The notes under the pieces were generated by a model, which was not told the origin of the DNA, searched no databases, and saw only the letters and a program-made list of their open reading frames with translations. Positions 12,490 through 27,119 of a stretch of DNA of 64,000 bases are shown here, piece after piece. The stretch is from Piscicola geometra (lineage: Eukaryota; Annelida; Clitellata; Hirudinida; Piscicolidae): assembly GCA_943735955.1 (NCBI GenBank), contig OX030965.1, forward strand, positions 4,594,003 through 4,658,002, written 5' to 3'. Position 1 is the stretch's first letter; every line of letters begins with the position of its first letter. The translations under genes and the position numbers were made by a program.

Positions 12490-15400
12490 ATGGGTAAGGA
12501 GCAGAGCAAGTTGAAGCCAGAGGTGCTTGAAGACCTGCGCAAAAACACAGCATTCACCGATGAAGAGATCCAGGAGTGGTATCGAGGATTCATGAAGGAC
12601 TGTCCCTCTGGTTGGTTGGTTGGGTGGGAGGGTTTTGGAGGGTTGAAGAGGAGGGAAGGTGGGTTTTTTTGAGTTGATAGAGGAATGGGTAGGTGTTTGA
12701 ATGGATTGAAGGGAGCGAGTTTGTGGATGGAAGAGGGTTTTGTGGAGGATTGAATGATAGTAGTGAGTGTCTTTTTAGTTGTATGGGAGCTTTCATTCAG
12801 TTGTCGGTGCGTTGGAATCTATATTGTTACGGCTTGATTGATTAGTTTGCGAAGAATAGAAGAATAAAATCATGAATAAGTACCATAAAATGCCGAAACC
12901 TTAGCAAGTTGTTGAATCATTCTTTTTCACCGCATTTCAACGTATTTCCATTGGTCGGCAGAGACATTCATGTTTTTAAAGGCTTCGAGAAAATTATGTA
13001 CGAAAAAGGTCCCAAAAACAAAACAAAAATTTAAATAATTGTATCTTAAATTATGGATGCCGAAGATGTTGGTATTTTACGCTTTTCGGAAATGAATGTT
13101 TTAGTTTTCGAGTAGAAAGATAAAGGAGAAATGAACCTTTGACTATAGAATATGGTCTATGTTTTGAAATAAAATAATTCTTATTTTCTCTAAAAATTAA
13201 TCTTATTTTTACACGTATTGTAATGGTCCAAAAATAGGCGTTTTTAAGCCTTCATCACCATTGAAGCTCACATAACATTTTCATTCTGCCATTGATTTAT
13301 TAGATAAAACACCGCCATTCACCACACCTCACTTCTCCATCATCACCACACCTCCACACTTTTCCTTCACCACGCCTCACTTCTCCATTCATCTCACCAC
13401 ACCTCACTCAACCATTAACTCAGGCTTTTTCTTTACTCCTTCCCCAACTCCAAGATACATCTATTTAGTTATTTTTTACCTTATTCCTTGTTATTAAATA
13501 TGATCGCTGCTTTTACACTCACTCGCTTGCACCGGTGCCGCTTCTAGCCTCCATCATCGTTCATCTCTGCCTCTTATCATCAACCTGTCAGCATGCCACT
13601 GCATCCATCACACCATTGTGTCTTTAACAGCACCTCTAAACAGCTTGCCACTTTCTTACCGCACTTTTAATGTTCCTATCCACGTTTTCTTTCTCTCACA
13701 ATCACCACCACTTCAGTCGTAAAGCCGACATCTTTTCACAACTGTTTCCTTCTATCCATCCTTGCACTACATCATCCCTTGTTCTTGCCACCACCCATCC
13801 AATCATCCCACTACACCATCCATCATTCTATTATCCCCCCATCATCTCTTATCACTCACCACCTCACCCAAAATCCCTCTCTTATTCATTATCCATCCAC
13901 TTCACCATCCATCAATCCATCCATCAATCCATCCATCAATCCATCTACCATCCCATCCATCCACCATCCCATCCATCCACCTTCCCAAACATCCACCATG
14001 CCATCCATCCACCATGCCATCCATCCACCATCCCATCCATCCACCATCCCATCCATCCACCATCCTATCCATCCACCATCCCATCCATCCACCATCCCAT
14101 CCATTCAACATCCCATCCATCCACCATCCCATCCATCTACTATCCCATCCATCCACCATCCCATCCATCCACCATCCCATCCATTCAACATCCCATCCAT
14201 CCACCATCCCATCCATCCACCATCCCATCCATCCACCACCCCATCCATCCACCATCCCATCCATCCATCCACCATCCCATCCATTCAACATCCCATCCAT
14301 ACACCATCCTATCCATCCACCAATCCCATCCATACACCATCCTATCCATTCACCATCCCATCCATCCACCATCCCATCCATCCACCATCCCATCCATCCA
14401 CCATCACATCTATCCATCCACCATCCCATCCATCCTCCCACAGGCAGACTATCCAGGGAAGAGTTCAAGAAGATCTATGCCAATTTCTTTCCAAGCGGAG
14501 ACGCCTCTCTTTTTGCAGGTTTTCAATTTATTTATTCAATATTTTTTTCTGTTTAGGTTTTCTTTATTTAATATTTTTCGGGTAAGATTTTGTAAAATTT
14601 AATATTCTTTTCGATAAGCTTTTTTCCAAATATCAATTTTATTCTCTGTTTTTATAATTTTTCATTTCATAATATTTAATCTTGTTTCTTTGATTTAACA
14701 AATATAGTTTATTATAATTTCTTTAAAGAGTTCATGTTTTTTTGCTTTTTATTGATATTGATGCATGATGTTTTTCTTTAAGCCTTAACCATATCCTCGT
14801 CGATATTAAATCTTTTTATCATCTTCATCATCTTTTATTTTTATAATAGTCCTCATCATCATTACTATCACCATCATCATTATTATCACCACCATTATCA
14901 ATTTCTCCTATTATTTTCGTATAATAGAAAGTCCATCTAATAGATGATCTATGTCTTCATGATCTCATTTCAAAAGCTCTCTTGGATGTGATTTCCAGTT
15001 GATTATCTTGATTTACAGCTATATTCCCTCACTAAAACTAAAACACAAACAGCCTTATAATACTTCTTCTAGCATTTTCATGTAATTTATTTCTCAACGA
15101 CTATCTGGTCTTTTATTTTCTCTATTTTTATAAGTTTACAATTCAATTGTCAAGTTATATCATCTTTGTGCTGCGTTCCAATCATCACAAAACTTTATTT
15201 CTTTATTTTACTTTTTTTTAATGGCTAAGGCTTTCATAAAAAACTTTTTCAAAATGTGTTGAATGCTGTATTTCATACAAACAATAGTTGTTGTGTTTTA
15301 TGTTTTTCAAATATTTTTAAAGTTTATAGCTTTTTTGATGTAGTTTTGAATTTTGTGGAGATGAATTATGATTTTTAAGGGATGAAAAGCGAACTCATCG

Positions 15401-18400
15401 AAGTTGCTAAGGTGGGGCCTTATAAACAATATAATTATATTAACAATTGGGGCTTATTGTCTATAAATTAATTTAAATCTATTTAAAACATAAAAACATC
15501 ACTGATAACAAAAAGGTGGCCATGACAACAATTAATAATGAAAATAAAGAAGAAAATGGTTGTTAAGAAAGAAGATATTACAGAGTAATAAAGGAAATTA
15601 ACAAGCTATAAATGCCACCACGGAGAAATCTTTCTTTGTTTTTATAGCATTGAATTATTAAATACATTAAATACATTCTCTAAGAATAATACTTTTGTAT
15701 GTTTCCTCTTACTCTCTTACAACCGTTATGCCTACACGCTTTTCCTTGCACGTTGTTTTTCTCGAGCCTTCCTACAAGCATATTTTTATCCTATTTCAAG
15801 ATTTTCGCTACATTAATTTACAATTTCTTTTCACCGCTGCCAACTTACATTACACTTTATTGAACTCTCGTATCATTCGTTCTAATCTTTTTTTGTTTTA
15901 CATTTTTTTATTCAGAAAAACGCGATTTTATTATTTGAAACGTTCCATTCATATAAAAATATAATCCGATTTTTAATCCATCAATATTTTAAATCCTATT
16001 ACACAAGACTCATTTTATTGTAAAATCCATCACCAACTAAAAAAGACTTAAAGCTTTTCCATAATCCACCATCTTTCCTTTTACCATAGAATTTTTGTGC
16101 GTTTTTCACAAAAAAATTGAAAATGCACAAATCTTCTTCATCCCACTCAGCGCCCTTCTTCCATTTTGAAGGCCTCAACCTCCCATCATGTCATCACCAC
16201 AACTCTATCAACTGCTCTCTGCATTACTTCTTCACTGTCAATCTCATGAAATCCATTTCAAAATACTCCATAAAATTCTGTATTAAATGCAGATTCATTT
16301 TATTTTCTATCTGAAATAACATAAAGTTTTATTACCATGTTTCGGCCCCAATATCGGCCCTACTCTTTATCGCTCATCTTTGCGACTACTTCACGATCAT
16401 TCCCATCGACGTTTCTTCTAGACGAGCGATTTTACGACTTCATCTGACGCCATTTTTTCTCGAAGCATCGATTTCCAAACTCATTTACCACCCCTACGTC
16501 ATCTCCACATGATTTTCATTGTCTCACAATGGCCGCTTCATTTAAGGCGTGAATAAACGTGGCATGTTGATGTGCTTGTTGCATTTGGGTTTTTTCTTAG
16601 TCGTTTTCTGTATCGTATTACACTTTTTTTTTAGTTTTATCTGATACTTATCGACTCGTTTTATATTTTCTGCACGCTGGATGTATTCTTTCTGATGCGT
16701 GTATCAATTCACATCTGTTAATAATTTCCAACTATTTTCTTCTACGATATCAATTAAATTCTTTCACCCTTGAAGCACTTAAGGAGGCCCAGGGACGTTT
16801 GGCGAGTACTCAGTTAGGCTTGCACTTGAATCGATCTAGAATCAATTAAAACCTCAACATCAAATCTCCACATTCCACTATACCAATAGACCATAATTTC
16901 AGAACCGCACTTAATTTTTTTTATGTAAAATGTAGACTTGTTTGAAGTGATGATTATAGTCAAGATTATTATTAACTGATCGTGTACCACGATAGCATTT
17001 TTATACACCATAATCTAGCCGGTCACACTGCACATCATACACATTTTAGGGATTTAATCAGACAAATATTTTGTTTTTTTTATGAAAATTGATATAGATT
17101 AATTATTATCGAGAAATAATTCTTTTAAATAATGATTGTTTATATTATTATATTGCCCAGGCTTCTTGATGCTCACAGCTTTAGTGTGATTAATTAATTA
17201 TTCATATAGTGGTTCATTTAATATGAAAAATATCAAATTTATATATGTTTGATAAAATGTAATGCATTTATTGCACACATTGTTTTCTCTGGTCAGAAGA
17301 TCATCATGTCCATTCCAATCACAAAAAGCAATTGCTTGTCTTGGTGCTCATAATCCTGATTCAGTTTTACCCAAAATGGCGAAAATAATGAAACTCTGTC
17401 GTTTTAGGAGACATGTTATTTCTCCACTCTGGCTTTGCACGTCATGAATAATTCAGCAGGGATGGCCTCAGCACCAGGTTATTTGTAACTAAACTGTAGT
17501 CGTATTGCTATCAGGATCTTGAGCAAGGAAGGTCGTCCAGTGCTTTCTTGATGTGCAATTGCAGGCGTTTGATAGCCCGTCGTCGATGGAAAGTTATATG
17601 TGAATATAAACTCAAATTTAGAAATTTAAAAAGAAAGTTTAATAAAATAAATAATAAAATTCATTTTAATTATATTTTTCTTTATTGCAATTATGCTTAT
17701 TTAATTTTAAAATAGCATAAAACCTGTGGTAAATAGGGTAAAATAGGGTATATAGCAATGCTATATTATAGCATAGCTTACATAACTGAGTGCACGTATA
17801 AACAACAAGATGCTTAGAAAACAGTCGTTGGTGCCGCTGTTTTATGGCAGACTTCATGCAAACATTTCGCTCCTTTCATCTCCCTCCCTTCTAATCATTT
17901 AGTACCATCCAATACTATTACTATTAACGTCTATTACTATTGATATTACCAAAATTACTACTACTATTATCATCTACTACTATTAATGTTTCCATTTTCT
18001 AATACTACTATCATAACTAAAAAATTTTACTATTCCTATTACCATCTACTACTGATATCATTACTGCCTACTACTATTACTATCACCAATATAACTACTA
18101 CTATCACTACTAAGGGCTCATGAATTATGCATTCGGCTTCAGTGAGGAGTTGAATTCTCAACATTTCATCCAATTCACCATGCTCTGAATTTTCTTACCG
18201 CATTAATTCAACACGCATTTACAATTATTAAAATAATAATAATTTTTATTATATAATAGTTATTCTTTTTTAAATAAATAAAAAAAGAGTAAAAAAGATA
18301 ATTAATATAGTTATATTTTGTAAAATAAAATTATAACAATTAAAAATAGTTATCTTTTCCCAAAACAAATAAATAAATATAAAAATGTAATCATCTCCAT

Positions 18401-21400
18401 GCATCTGATCAATATTTGGGTACTTTTCAATAAACCCTTCTACTCTACACATCAAGCAATCCTATTTTTCTATTCCTCTTCCACCCTACCATATAACTAA
18501 TAGTAACAATCTATTATTTAGATAACTCAATCCTCTATCATCATCATCATGAGCCTTCCTGTCTTTATTTGTGCTTTTAAAAAGCTCAAATTTTGTTTTA
18601 TTTTTGTTCACACGTTGTTGTAAACATGAGAGTAATTTACCTCATTGCCGCCGTGTAATTATGCTGGCTGTAAAAAACGGAACACAGTTTCTTTTTGATA
18701 CAATTGATAATGAATGATGATGAGGATTCTCGGCTTAATTGTAATAGTAATTTATTTTTATTAAATATATTTTACTTTTTTTTACCAAATTTTTGTAAAT
18801 CTTTATTATTATTTTTTTTATTTTTATAATTTAAAAATTAATTTTTTTATTTAATAATTGTATGTTTTAATGGGAATGAATTAATATTTTGAAACTTTTG
18901 TGGTAATATTTCCTTTATTTGAAAAAAATGCAGTTAATTACCGACAAGGTTTTAACGATTTTCTGAAAGAATATAAGCTCCATGAAAAAATTATTAATTA
19001 AAATCTTATAATATTTTTATATACAAGTTTTAAGTTTTTTTTATTATTTTCAGTTAATTAAAATTTTATAATATTTTTATATACAAGTTTTAAGTTTTCT
19101 TTTTATATTTTCAGTTTGATTTATTCGAGTGCTGTTTTGAATTCTGGTTATTGATTTCTATTGATAAAATGTCTCGTCATGATGATACAGCACCAGGCCT
19201 GATTTGATTTGTTCTTTTCCAATTTGCATAGGTGTTTATTTTTTCTTCTAGATTCTTTCTGTAAAAAGTTTTGTAAAACCAAATCTGTATCTCCTTGAAT
19301 TAATTGTATGTCTCCCTTACAATACAGTGGCAGTATCAACTCAGTAATATATCTGCTATCCCACCAAACCACCCACCTTTCATCAAACTTCAACTAAACA
19401 ACACCATTCCACCAAACCACCTTCCACCACATCTCCAAATCACCCACCACTAATCCTACCACCACTCACCAACCCATCAAACCACCCACTATCTCACCCT
19501 TCAAGTCACCCACCAAAATACCCAACATCCCACCAAACAACCACCAAACTAATTTTTTAGGTTTCCACATCACCATGGCAACACATCGATTACCAGCCAT
19601 TTCATAAATGGTTCTTAATTGCAGCGTTTAGGCTGATGCATTTGATGGCTTGTTGAGTGTCCCATTGCTATTACGGCCGCCATTCACCTTTCCATTTACT
19701 AATTACCGTTAATGTCCCATAAAAGGGCTAGGACAAAAGGGGTTTCGGTAATAAAATATTTATTTCTTTTAGTAAATCAATAAAATACTTTTTAGAATTG
19801 TCACTTAATTTATTTCATTTTTCATATATTTTGCTGTAAAATTGTGTTTATTCAGAGTTCACAAAAATAATCTTGTGTTTATTTAACGGAATGTGTGGAA
19901 ATGAGTGGTAAAGATGAGAGAGAGCATAAGATCTATTTAATTGTTCTATGATTCTATGTTCTCAGGCAACTATCATTATCTTCATTATCATTATTATCGT
20001 CATCATCTTCTTAATCATAAGCATCATTATCATAAACATCATAAGAATTTGAATTGCGCTTTTATGCTTGTTAGGGTTTTGTCGACTTTTTCTGAGATGT
20101 TTAAATTTTTCGTTTGTGATATGTTGACGATGATAAACACTTCAGTGCTCAAGGAAGCCTCCTTCTATTGCCGCATATTGAATTCGATGAGTGTCCGGAC
20201 ATTATGGGAAAGCGGAAATATGGCTTTTTGTTCTCTAAAAAGAATTAAATAAAAAGACACATTTGGATTAATTTGAAATAAATTTTTGCATTCATAATCT
20301 TTCATCTTGATTTAAATATATATATAAAATTTTACCTTCTATTTAAAAGAAAATTATATTTTAAGAAAGGTTTTTAAAGGTTATATATCTATACTTATTT
20401 ATATTTATATATATATATTTAACCTTTAAAAACCTTTCTTAAAATGTAATTTTCTTTTAAATATATTTATATATATATTTAACCTTTAAAAACCTTTCTT
20501 AAAATGTAATTTTCTTTTAAATAGAACGTAAAAATTATATATATATACTTAAATCAATATATATATATATATATGGCTTTTTAATTAGAACACCAGCAGT
20601 CTGTCAACTTTAATTAGATTACGACGGCGTAATTTGCTTATAATTGTTAATTGAACAGTTTTAATAAAGTCTTTGTTATTTATTGCCTATTCCTGGAATC
20701 ATTCTATTAAGCAAGCCAAAGTTTACCCTTCTCATCACATCACCCACCCTCAAATCCAATCATTAATTCACTCATTCACCACCACTCATCCAATCCACCA
20801 TCCATCCCACTACTTGTTCAACCCACCCCCACCATCCAACCCAACCCATCCAACTCAACCCAACCACCACCAAACTCATCACCAGGCCACGTCTTCAGGA
20901 CCTTCGACACGAACAATGACGGCACCATTGACTTCCGAGAGTTCCTGTGCGCGCTGTCTGTCACGTCCAGAGGCAACCTTGAACAGGTGGGTTGGCTGGG
21001 GGGTGGGATGAGGGATGAGTGGAGAGTTGGAGAGGTGGGTGGTGAGATAGTGGGCTGGCAAGAATGGGTGAGAAGAGAGAGGGTAAAGAGGGTGGTTTTT
21101 GGGAAAGGTAGATTGGAAGACGCTTGGTGAAAAAGTAGTGGGTATGGAAGGGTGGGTGAGGGGAGGCTGATCGGTAGGGAATAGGTAATGACGGTGTAGT
21201 CTTGATTGGACGATTAAAGTTACAGAAAGATCAGTGGGTGCTTTGAGTGTGGTAGAGGGAGGCTTGGAATATCAATATTAAGCGAGTAAATGCAACAGTC
21301 CTGCCACTAATCTAAAAGAGTAAACACTTGTTCCACTTCCCTCAATCCTCTCTCTCTCTTCTGTCTGCCACGCACAGAAGCTCAATTGGGCCTTCAACAT

Positions 21401-21947
21401 GTACGACCTGGACGGCAATGGCTTCATCTCGAAGAGGGAGATGCTTGAGATCGTCAGTGTGAGTGCTGCTGTGCTTGATGCTCTTTCCTATTTGTTCTTG
21501 CTGCTTGTTTCCGTCTTATTGATGACTTTTTGCTTTTTATATATTTGGTTTTTCTTTTTTTGTATGAAAGATTTTTTTTAAATTTGTTATCGAGTTATTT
21601 ATTGCCTTTTTGCTAGTTTCTATTGGTTTTGAATCTTATGAAAATCACCTAAAACGTGTGAAAGCACGAACTAAGGATTTTCTTTAAAAATCTTTAAAGC
21701 TTTTAAAATCGCAAAAATCAATTGAGCCACTTCACGGTCGTTCATCACGGCCAAAAAAATTTAAAAAAACTTTACTCGACGCTCCACCTCCAACAATAAC
21801 CTCCACCACTACTCCAGCGGCTACCGTTTACCCCCTAACTTCAAGCAAAAACAAGCATTTCACCCTCAAAATACCACGAGCAAGCATCTCAAATCCAAAC
21901 CTCTACCAATGAAATTAATATTTTACCACCAAACCTCCACCATTCCT

Positions 21948-22025
<78 letters not shown>

Positions 22026-22265
22026 CCACCACACAAACCCACCACACACACACACCACACGACCATACAGGCGATCTACAAAATGGTGGGCAGCTCGATG
22101 AAGATGCCGGAGGACGAGTCGACGCCTGAGAAGCGCACTGACAAGATCTTTCGGCAGATGGACAAGAACCTCGATGACCGCCTCTCGTTGAAGGAGTTCA
22201 TCGACGGGGCCATGAACGACTCGACCATCGTACAGTTGCTTCAATGCGACCCTGGCCATGCTTGA
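12490..22265 (+). CDS. Nca: neurocalcin/hippocalcin-type neuronal calcium sensor
   Basis: Complete five-exon gene, 190 residues: 12490-12610, 14444-14518, 20886-20986, 21378-21458, 22071-22265, phases 1/1/0/0. MGKEQSK is an N-myristoylation signal for calcium-dependent membrane binding. EF1 is the usual inactive hand with CPSG at 38-41. EF2 loop [12 protein letters not shown] (73-84) and EF3 loop [12 protein letters not shown] (109-120) are intact. EF4 loop [12 protein letters not shown] (157-168) keeps ligands at 1, 3, 5 and 12 but has Asp instead of the usual Gly at position 6. The tail reads LLQCDPGHA. Family members regulate guanylate cyclases, receptors and trafficking in neurons. Residue agreement is closest to Drosophila Neurocalcin and vertebrate hippocalcin (from memory). 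Introns carry a CCATCCACC minisatellite right up to exon 2 and an (AC)n run before exon 5. AATAAA at 22601-22606 is the likely polyadenylation signal. Confidence 0.95.
13896..14440. repeat. CCATCCACCATCC minisatellite in neurocalcin intron 1
   Basis: About 545 bp of ATCCACCATCCC-type units, open in several frames. It ends only about 4 bp before the acceptor CAG at 14441-14443, so the pyrimidine-rich repeat doubles as the polypyrimidine tract of exon 2. The rest of the intron, 12611-13895, shows no gene. Confidence 0.9.
14519..20885. other. neurocalcin intron 2, no gene seen
   Basis: A 6.4-kb AT-rich intron. It contains a degenerate (ACT)n region at about 17909-18113, a 60-bp tandem duplication at about 18993-19112 (copies share AATATTTTTATATACAAG at the same offset), and the palindromic element at 20331-20537 listed separately. 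ORFs in it have no coding character. Confidence 0.6.
20331..20537. repeat. palindromic repeat with duplicated right arm
   Basis: A left arm of about 55 bp (around TTAAGAAAGGTTTTTAAAGG) is matched by its reverse complement at 20418-20463 and again at 20478-20537. The third copy matches best, extending through TAGAACGTAAAA against TTTTACCTTCTA on the left. The two right arms are a 60-bp direct duplication including a (TA)n spacer. It looks like a small foldback or MITE-type element. Confidence 0.7.
21953..22021. repeat. (AC)n microsatellite in neurocalcin intron 4
   Basis: About 35 CA dinucleotides, then degenerate ACACAAACCCACC until the acceptor at 22069-22070. Confidence 0.95.
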
Positions 22266-22600
22266 GTGGTGGGATTCGTTTGTTGGGATGGGATTGTGGA
22301 GTTGGGGAGGGGGGGGGTTCTGGTGTGGTTGTTGTGTGGTAGGGGTTTGTAGTGAGGTAGGGGTGTGTAGAGGTGTGATCTCTGTTGTCGTAGCTGTTTT
22401 TGTGGTAGTGATGGTTGTGGAGTGGTATAGGGGCGAAGGTGATGGTGATGGTGGTGGTTTGTATTTTTAATAATTATTATTATTGTTATAAGGGTAGTTG
22501 CTGTAATACATTTTAAATGGTTTTATTAGTGGACAGTGGTCTGTGGTGAAGAGTTTGTACTGTGGAAAAGATGGATGAATGAAGGATGAATGAAAGTATG

Positions 22601-22606
22601 AATAAA
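22601..22606 (+). terminator. polyadenylation signal of neurocalcin
   Basis: AATAAA 336 bp after the TGA, inside a GATGAATGAA-rich stretch. It is the first canonical hexamer downstream of the stop codon on the + strand. Confidence 0.5.
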
Positions 22607-23846
22607 AGATGAATGAAGGGTTTTTAGGTTTATATATATTCTTTCAAGTTCATTGTGTTCAGGCGTTTCAAGGCAAGGTTCTTATGTCATGTTGTGTTCC
22701 CTGGATTTAGTGAATTTTATAACGGTTTTGTTCATTTCTAAACATTTTTTTGTTCAAAACTAATTATTTTAAATTTTTTAATTAAAAATATATTTTTATC
22801 GATTTATTGTCGCCGTTCAACATGCCATTTACGCCAAAGAAACATCGTGTCTCAATCTTTTAATTCTGGTCTAGATTTTAATAAATATTTTAATTAATTT
22901 TTTTTCCTTTTTTTTTTCTTCTGTAAAACCCTTCAAATCCTTTATTTTCAATTACTCACTTTTATTTATTTCATACAAGATCCTTCATTAAAATCGCATT
23001 AAAATCGGTTTAAAAATAATATTTAATCTTTTGAGATTATTTTGAAATTATATTTTATTCAATATTCTTTATTAATCATTTTTAAATTCAATTTCAAGCT
23101 TCTTAAATATTTTTTCTTTGTGTTTAGTTTCATAATTAAATGGAATGATACAGTTTACATTTATTTTTTGCAACTTAATTCATTTTCATTTCCGTGCATG
23201 TTTGATTCGTGATTGCGAATTTCAAATCAACAATACAAAAAAAACAAACATAATAAAATCTCTATGTCGTTACCGAAAGGTTTGTATTTAGATGAGAATA
23301 ATCAGGTCGTTATCTTGAGAGTGAAACCACATGATCTCTTGAAAGGAAAAGAGTGTAGATTATAAGAGCTAGAACCTTATGCATAATATGTTGACACTGA
23401 TACTGTTAGTACCTCCCAGAAAAGCCATCCAACAACAACAACAATAACAAAACTTTAAAAACACTACAAATCTCGCGCTGATAGCACAACAACACTGATA
23501 AATGTAGGCACACTGAAGGAAAGAATTGTAAATCTAAACCTATTTCAAGCTCAATTAGTTTCCCTTTATTACATAGTTACATGTTTAAAGCCTATTTAGT
23601 TTTTCATTAAATTATTAAAATTTTATATTATATTAAAGATTACCTTTTTTTAAAATAATTTGATAAATATACAAATATATCATATAATTATTTGTTTCAT
23701 ATAATATATATATATATATAATGGGACCCTAAGATTCAATTGGTATTACCCATATACCTATAGTAATACTATATATATATGGTAGTACTCAAACAGGATT
23801 TTGATGTCGCATGTATTCTTCATTGAGCTTAATTGATTTGTGTGTG

Positions 23847-24672
23847 GTTTGGTGGGTGGTTCTGTAGTGGTTCTGTGGTGGTTCTGCAGTGGTTCTGTAG
23901 TGGTTCTGTGGTGGTTCTGTAGTGGTCTTGTGGTGGTTTGGTGGGTGGTTCTGTAGTGGTTCTGTGGTGGTTTGGTGGGTGATTCTGTAGTGGTCTTGTG
24001 GTGGTTTGGTGGGTGGTTCTGTAGTGGTCTTGTGGTGGTTTGGTGGGTGGTTCTGTAGTGGTTCTGTGGTGGTTTGGTGGGTGGTTCTGTAGTGGTCTTG
24101 TGGTGGTTTGGTGGGTGGTTCTGTAGTGGTTCTGTGGTGGTTTGGTGGGTGGTTCTGTAGTGGTTCTGTGGTGGTTTGGTGGGTGGTTCTGTAGTGGTTC
24201 TGTGGTGGTTTGGTGGGTGGTTCTGTAGTGGTCTTGTGGTGGTTTGGTGGGTGATTCTGTAGTGGTTCTGTAGTGGTTCTGTAGTGGTTCTGTGGTGGTT
24301 TGGTGGGTGGTTCTGTAGTGGTTTGGTGGGTGATTCTGTAGTGGTCTTGTGGTGGTTTGGTGGGTGGTTCTGTAGTGGTTCTGTGGTGGTTCTGTAGTGG
24401 TTCTGTGGTGGTTTGGTGGGTGGTTCTGTAGTGGTCTTGTGGTGGTTTGGTGGGTGATTCTGTAGTGGTCTTGTGGTGGTTTGGTGGGTGATTCTGTAGT
24501 GGTCTTGTGGTGGTTTGGTGGGTGATTCTGTAGTGGTTCTGTGGTGGTTTGGTGGGTGGTTCTGTAGTGGTTCTGTGGTGGTTTGGTGGGTGGTTCTGTA
24601 GTGGTCCTGTGGTCGTTTGGTGGGTGGTTCTGCAGTGGTTCTGTGGTGGTTTGGTGGGTGGCTTAGCAGTGG
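23847..24672. repeat. GGTGGTTTGGTGGGTGGTTCTGTAGT minisatellite
   Basis: Over 800 bp made from three short modules (GGTTCTGTAGT, GGTTCTGTGGT or GGTCTTGTGGT, and GGTTTGGTGGGT) combined in varying order. This gives composite units of roughly 35 bp with frequent rearrangement. Intergenic. Confidence 0.9.
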
Positions 24673-27119
24673 TTTTATGGTATAAAAACTGGAGGAATTT
24701 GCTTAAGTTTTCAAATTACTTATTTTTATAGTACTGATAACCTGCTTAATTTAATAATTGATTCATTCTTAAGGGGTTGAGTGTATGTGTGTTTGTATGT
24801 ATGTATGTGAGTGTGTGTGTGCGTATTTATGTGTATATTTATTCATGTCGTGACAGTATACTTGACTATAATTCACTGCTTCTCTTTCTGCTAATTACCA
24901 TAATTGATTAGTCTTTGCATCATCATAATTCTTCACATCATTATTATTATTGTTTTTATTCATTAATATTTTTATTGCTATTATTGCACAGCAGCTTTTA
25001 CTACTCTTATGCCATCTAAATATTAATAATTGGCGGTTTTTAAGTCAACTCTAGAGTAATAATAATATAATTATAATTATTATTAGTAGTAGTAGTAATA
25101 ATATAATTATAATTATTATTAGTAGTAGTAGTTGTAGTAGTATTAGTAGTAGTAGTAATAGTCGCAGTACTATTATAATTATCAATATTTTTAGTATTGT
25201 TATTATCATTCATATTTTATCAACATAAAATAATAGCTGCAAAAACTCCGACCGTCATCCGATACTGGCTCTACATAATTAAACGTTTCAACGGGCAATT
25301 ACGCCGGTCTAGAAAATTATTCTTGATTACAGCAATAAGAAGTGCAACAACACCAACCACAGCCGAAGTTCCCAAGCCTAAATGTTGTTGTTTGTGTTGT
25401 TGTGGCCAAAATGCTTTGAATGGGCGTGCACTAGGTGTTTTTCCATTTAATATTGTGTGTTTGATAGGCTTAGGGTTGAAGTAGGTATATTTATGGTTGT
25501 AATATTTATTTTACAAATAGTTACTGTATCATAATCTTGCGACATGCATAGTTTCAGAACATAATGTGTTTCTAAAAAAAAATTTTTTGTTTGTTTTTAT
25601 TTTGGACATAATTTTGTAACCTATTTAAAAACTCAAATTTTTATGTGGTCAATAGGAATTCGTCAAAATATCTCTATTCGCGGATATTTTGAAAAACATT
25701 CAGTAACAAATGCAGAAAGTGTTGTATGCTTTGCATGTAACTAGGTTACATTGCACTCTTAAATAAAGAGATATTTAAATTAGTTGATTAGTTATTCTAT
25801 ATTTTGAAAACTTGTAAATATTTGCTTTAAATTTACTTTTATTTTAATAGATTTACCATTCTATTTTCAATCGAAAACCAGCCCTTCGCTCATAAAACCG
25901 CTTAACAGATTTCTCTGCTTTCTAGCACTAGCCGCTGTTTTAGATATATTCACCAAAATAGAATTCTACTTTTTCATAAATTCCGAAAAGGGTCAAGTGT
26001 CAATGGTGTCGTTGTCACTTGACACCTTGAGTCGTTCATGACATGCATGAGTTTAATTTCGTCCGTTATTTAATCAGGCGTAAATGTGAATTCGCGCCTT
26101 ATTTAATCTCCCAAGAGACGTGATCGATCGCTTGAATGGTCGATCGATCAGATAGACTGATGGGGGATTAGAGTTTGCTGGATGGGTTGGGAATTTGGAG
26201 TAAATGGGTGAGGTAGATGTATGAAATGGATGATGGAGTGAACGGGTGGGAGGTAGATAGATGGGATGGATGAGGTGGATAAATGGATGGGAGTTAGATG
26301 GGTGGGATGGATGATAAATTAATGGATTGGATGGATGTCTTGGATTTGGTGGCGTTTCACTTTTTATTTGCCTGGTTTGCTTAGGGATCCCGAGTGCTTG
26401 AGTGTTTCATTAATTGAGGGTTATAGGTAAAGTGCTGATCACGAGAATAATTAATTAATTTCAAGAATATTTCATCAAGCTTTCAATAGGTCATTCAAAT
26501 GTACACTTAAATTATTTATCCTCAGAAGTTTAAAAGATCGATCAATGGTATCATTAATTAAATAATATATCAGACTTTTAATAGGTCAATTAATGACGTA
26601 ATCCTCTTTAAGCGACCCGAAAAACCTGCCAAATTACACTGATCTTTGGTGCTTTCAGCAACTTTCTATGAAACGATTGAATGGTGTGCGATGGATTTCA
26701 AAAGGCTGGATTCACTTTAGCTTACATTTATTTTTCTTTCACATTAATGTGGTCACAAATTCATGAAATAAAATAAACATGAATACACACACAAAAACAC
26801 ACTTTAAATAAAAACCTTCAATATGCAAGAAAGGAATAATGGTGTTGGTTCACAAGGCAAAGAGTAAACCAGTCCAGGATATTAATAACAACCCCATTCC
26901 AACACATCTATTCTTAGACTTGACAATCTTTAGACGAAAAATCTTAGCTACAAACATAACCACTCGACCTAAACCAAACCCGATCCCACCCCCACTCAAC
27001 CACACCAAACTACCAGCCCCATTACTTTCAACTACTCTTCTTACTACAGAATCACACAACTATTCTCCACTACTCACACCTTCAACACACGCCCACATTC
27101 ACAAACACTACAATGGTCA

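Noticed and set aside
13670..14602. Pro/His/Ile/Ser-rich ORFs of 264-310 codons around neurocalcin exon 2
   Set aside because: Satellite read-through; the genuine exon 14444-14518 is in one of these frames but only those 75 bp are conserved.
25197..25484. 95-codon ORF with KCCCLCCCG cysteine cluster
   Set aside because: Cysteines come from a TGTTGTTG repeat; no signal peptide, no partner exon, no family resemblance.
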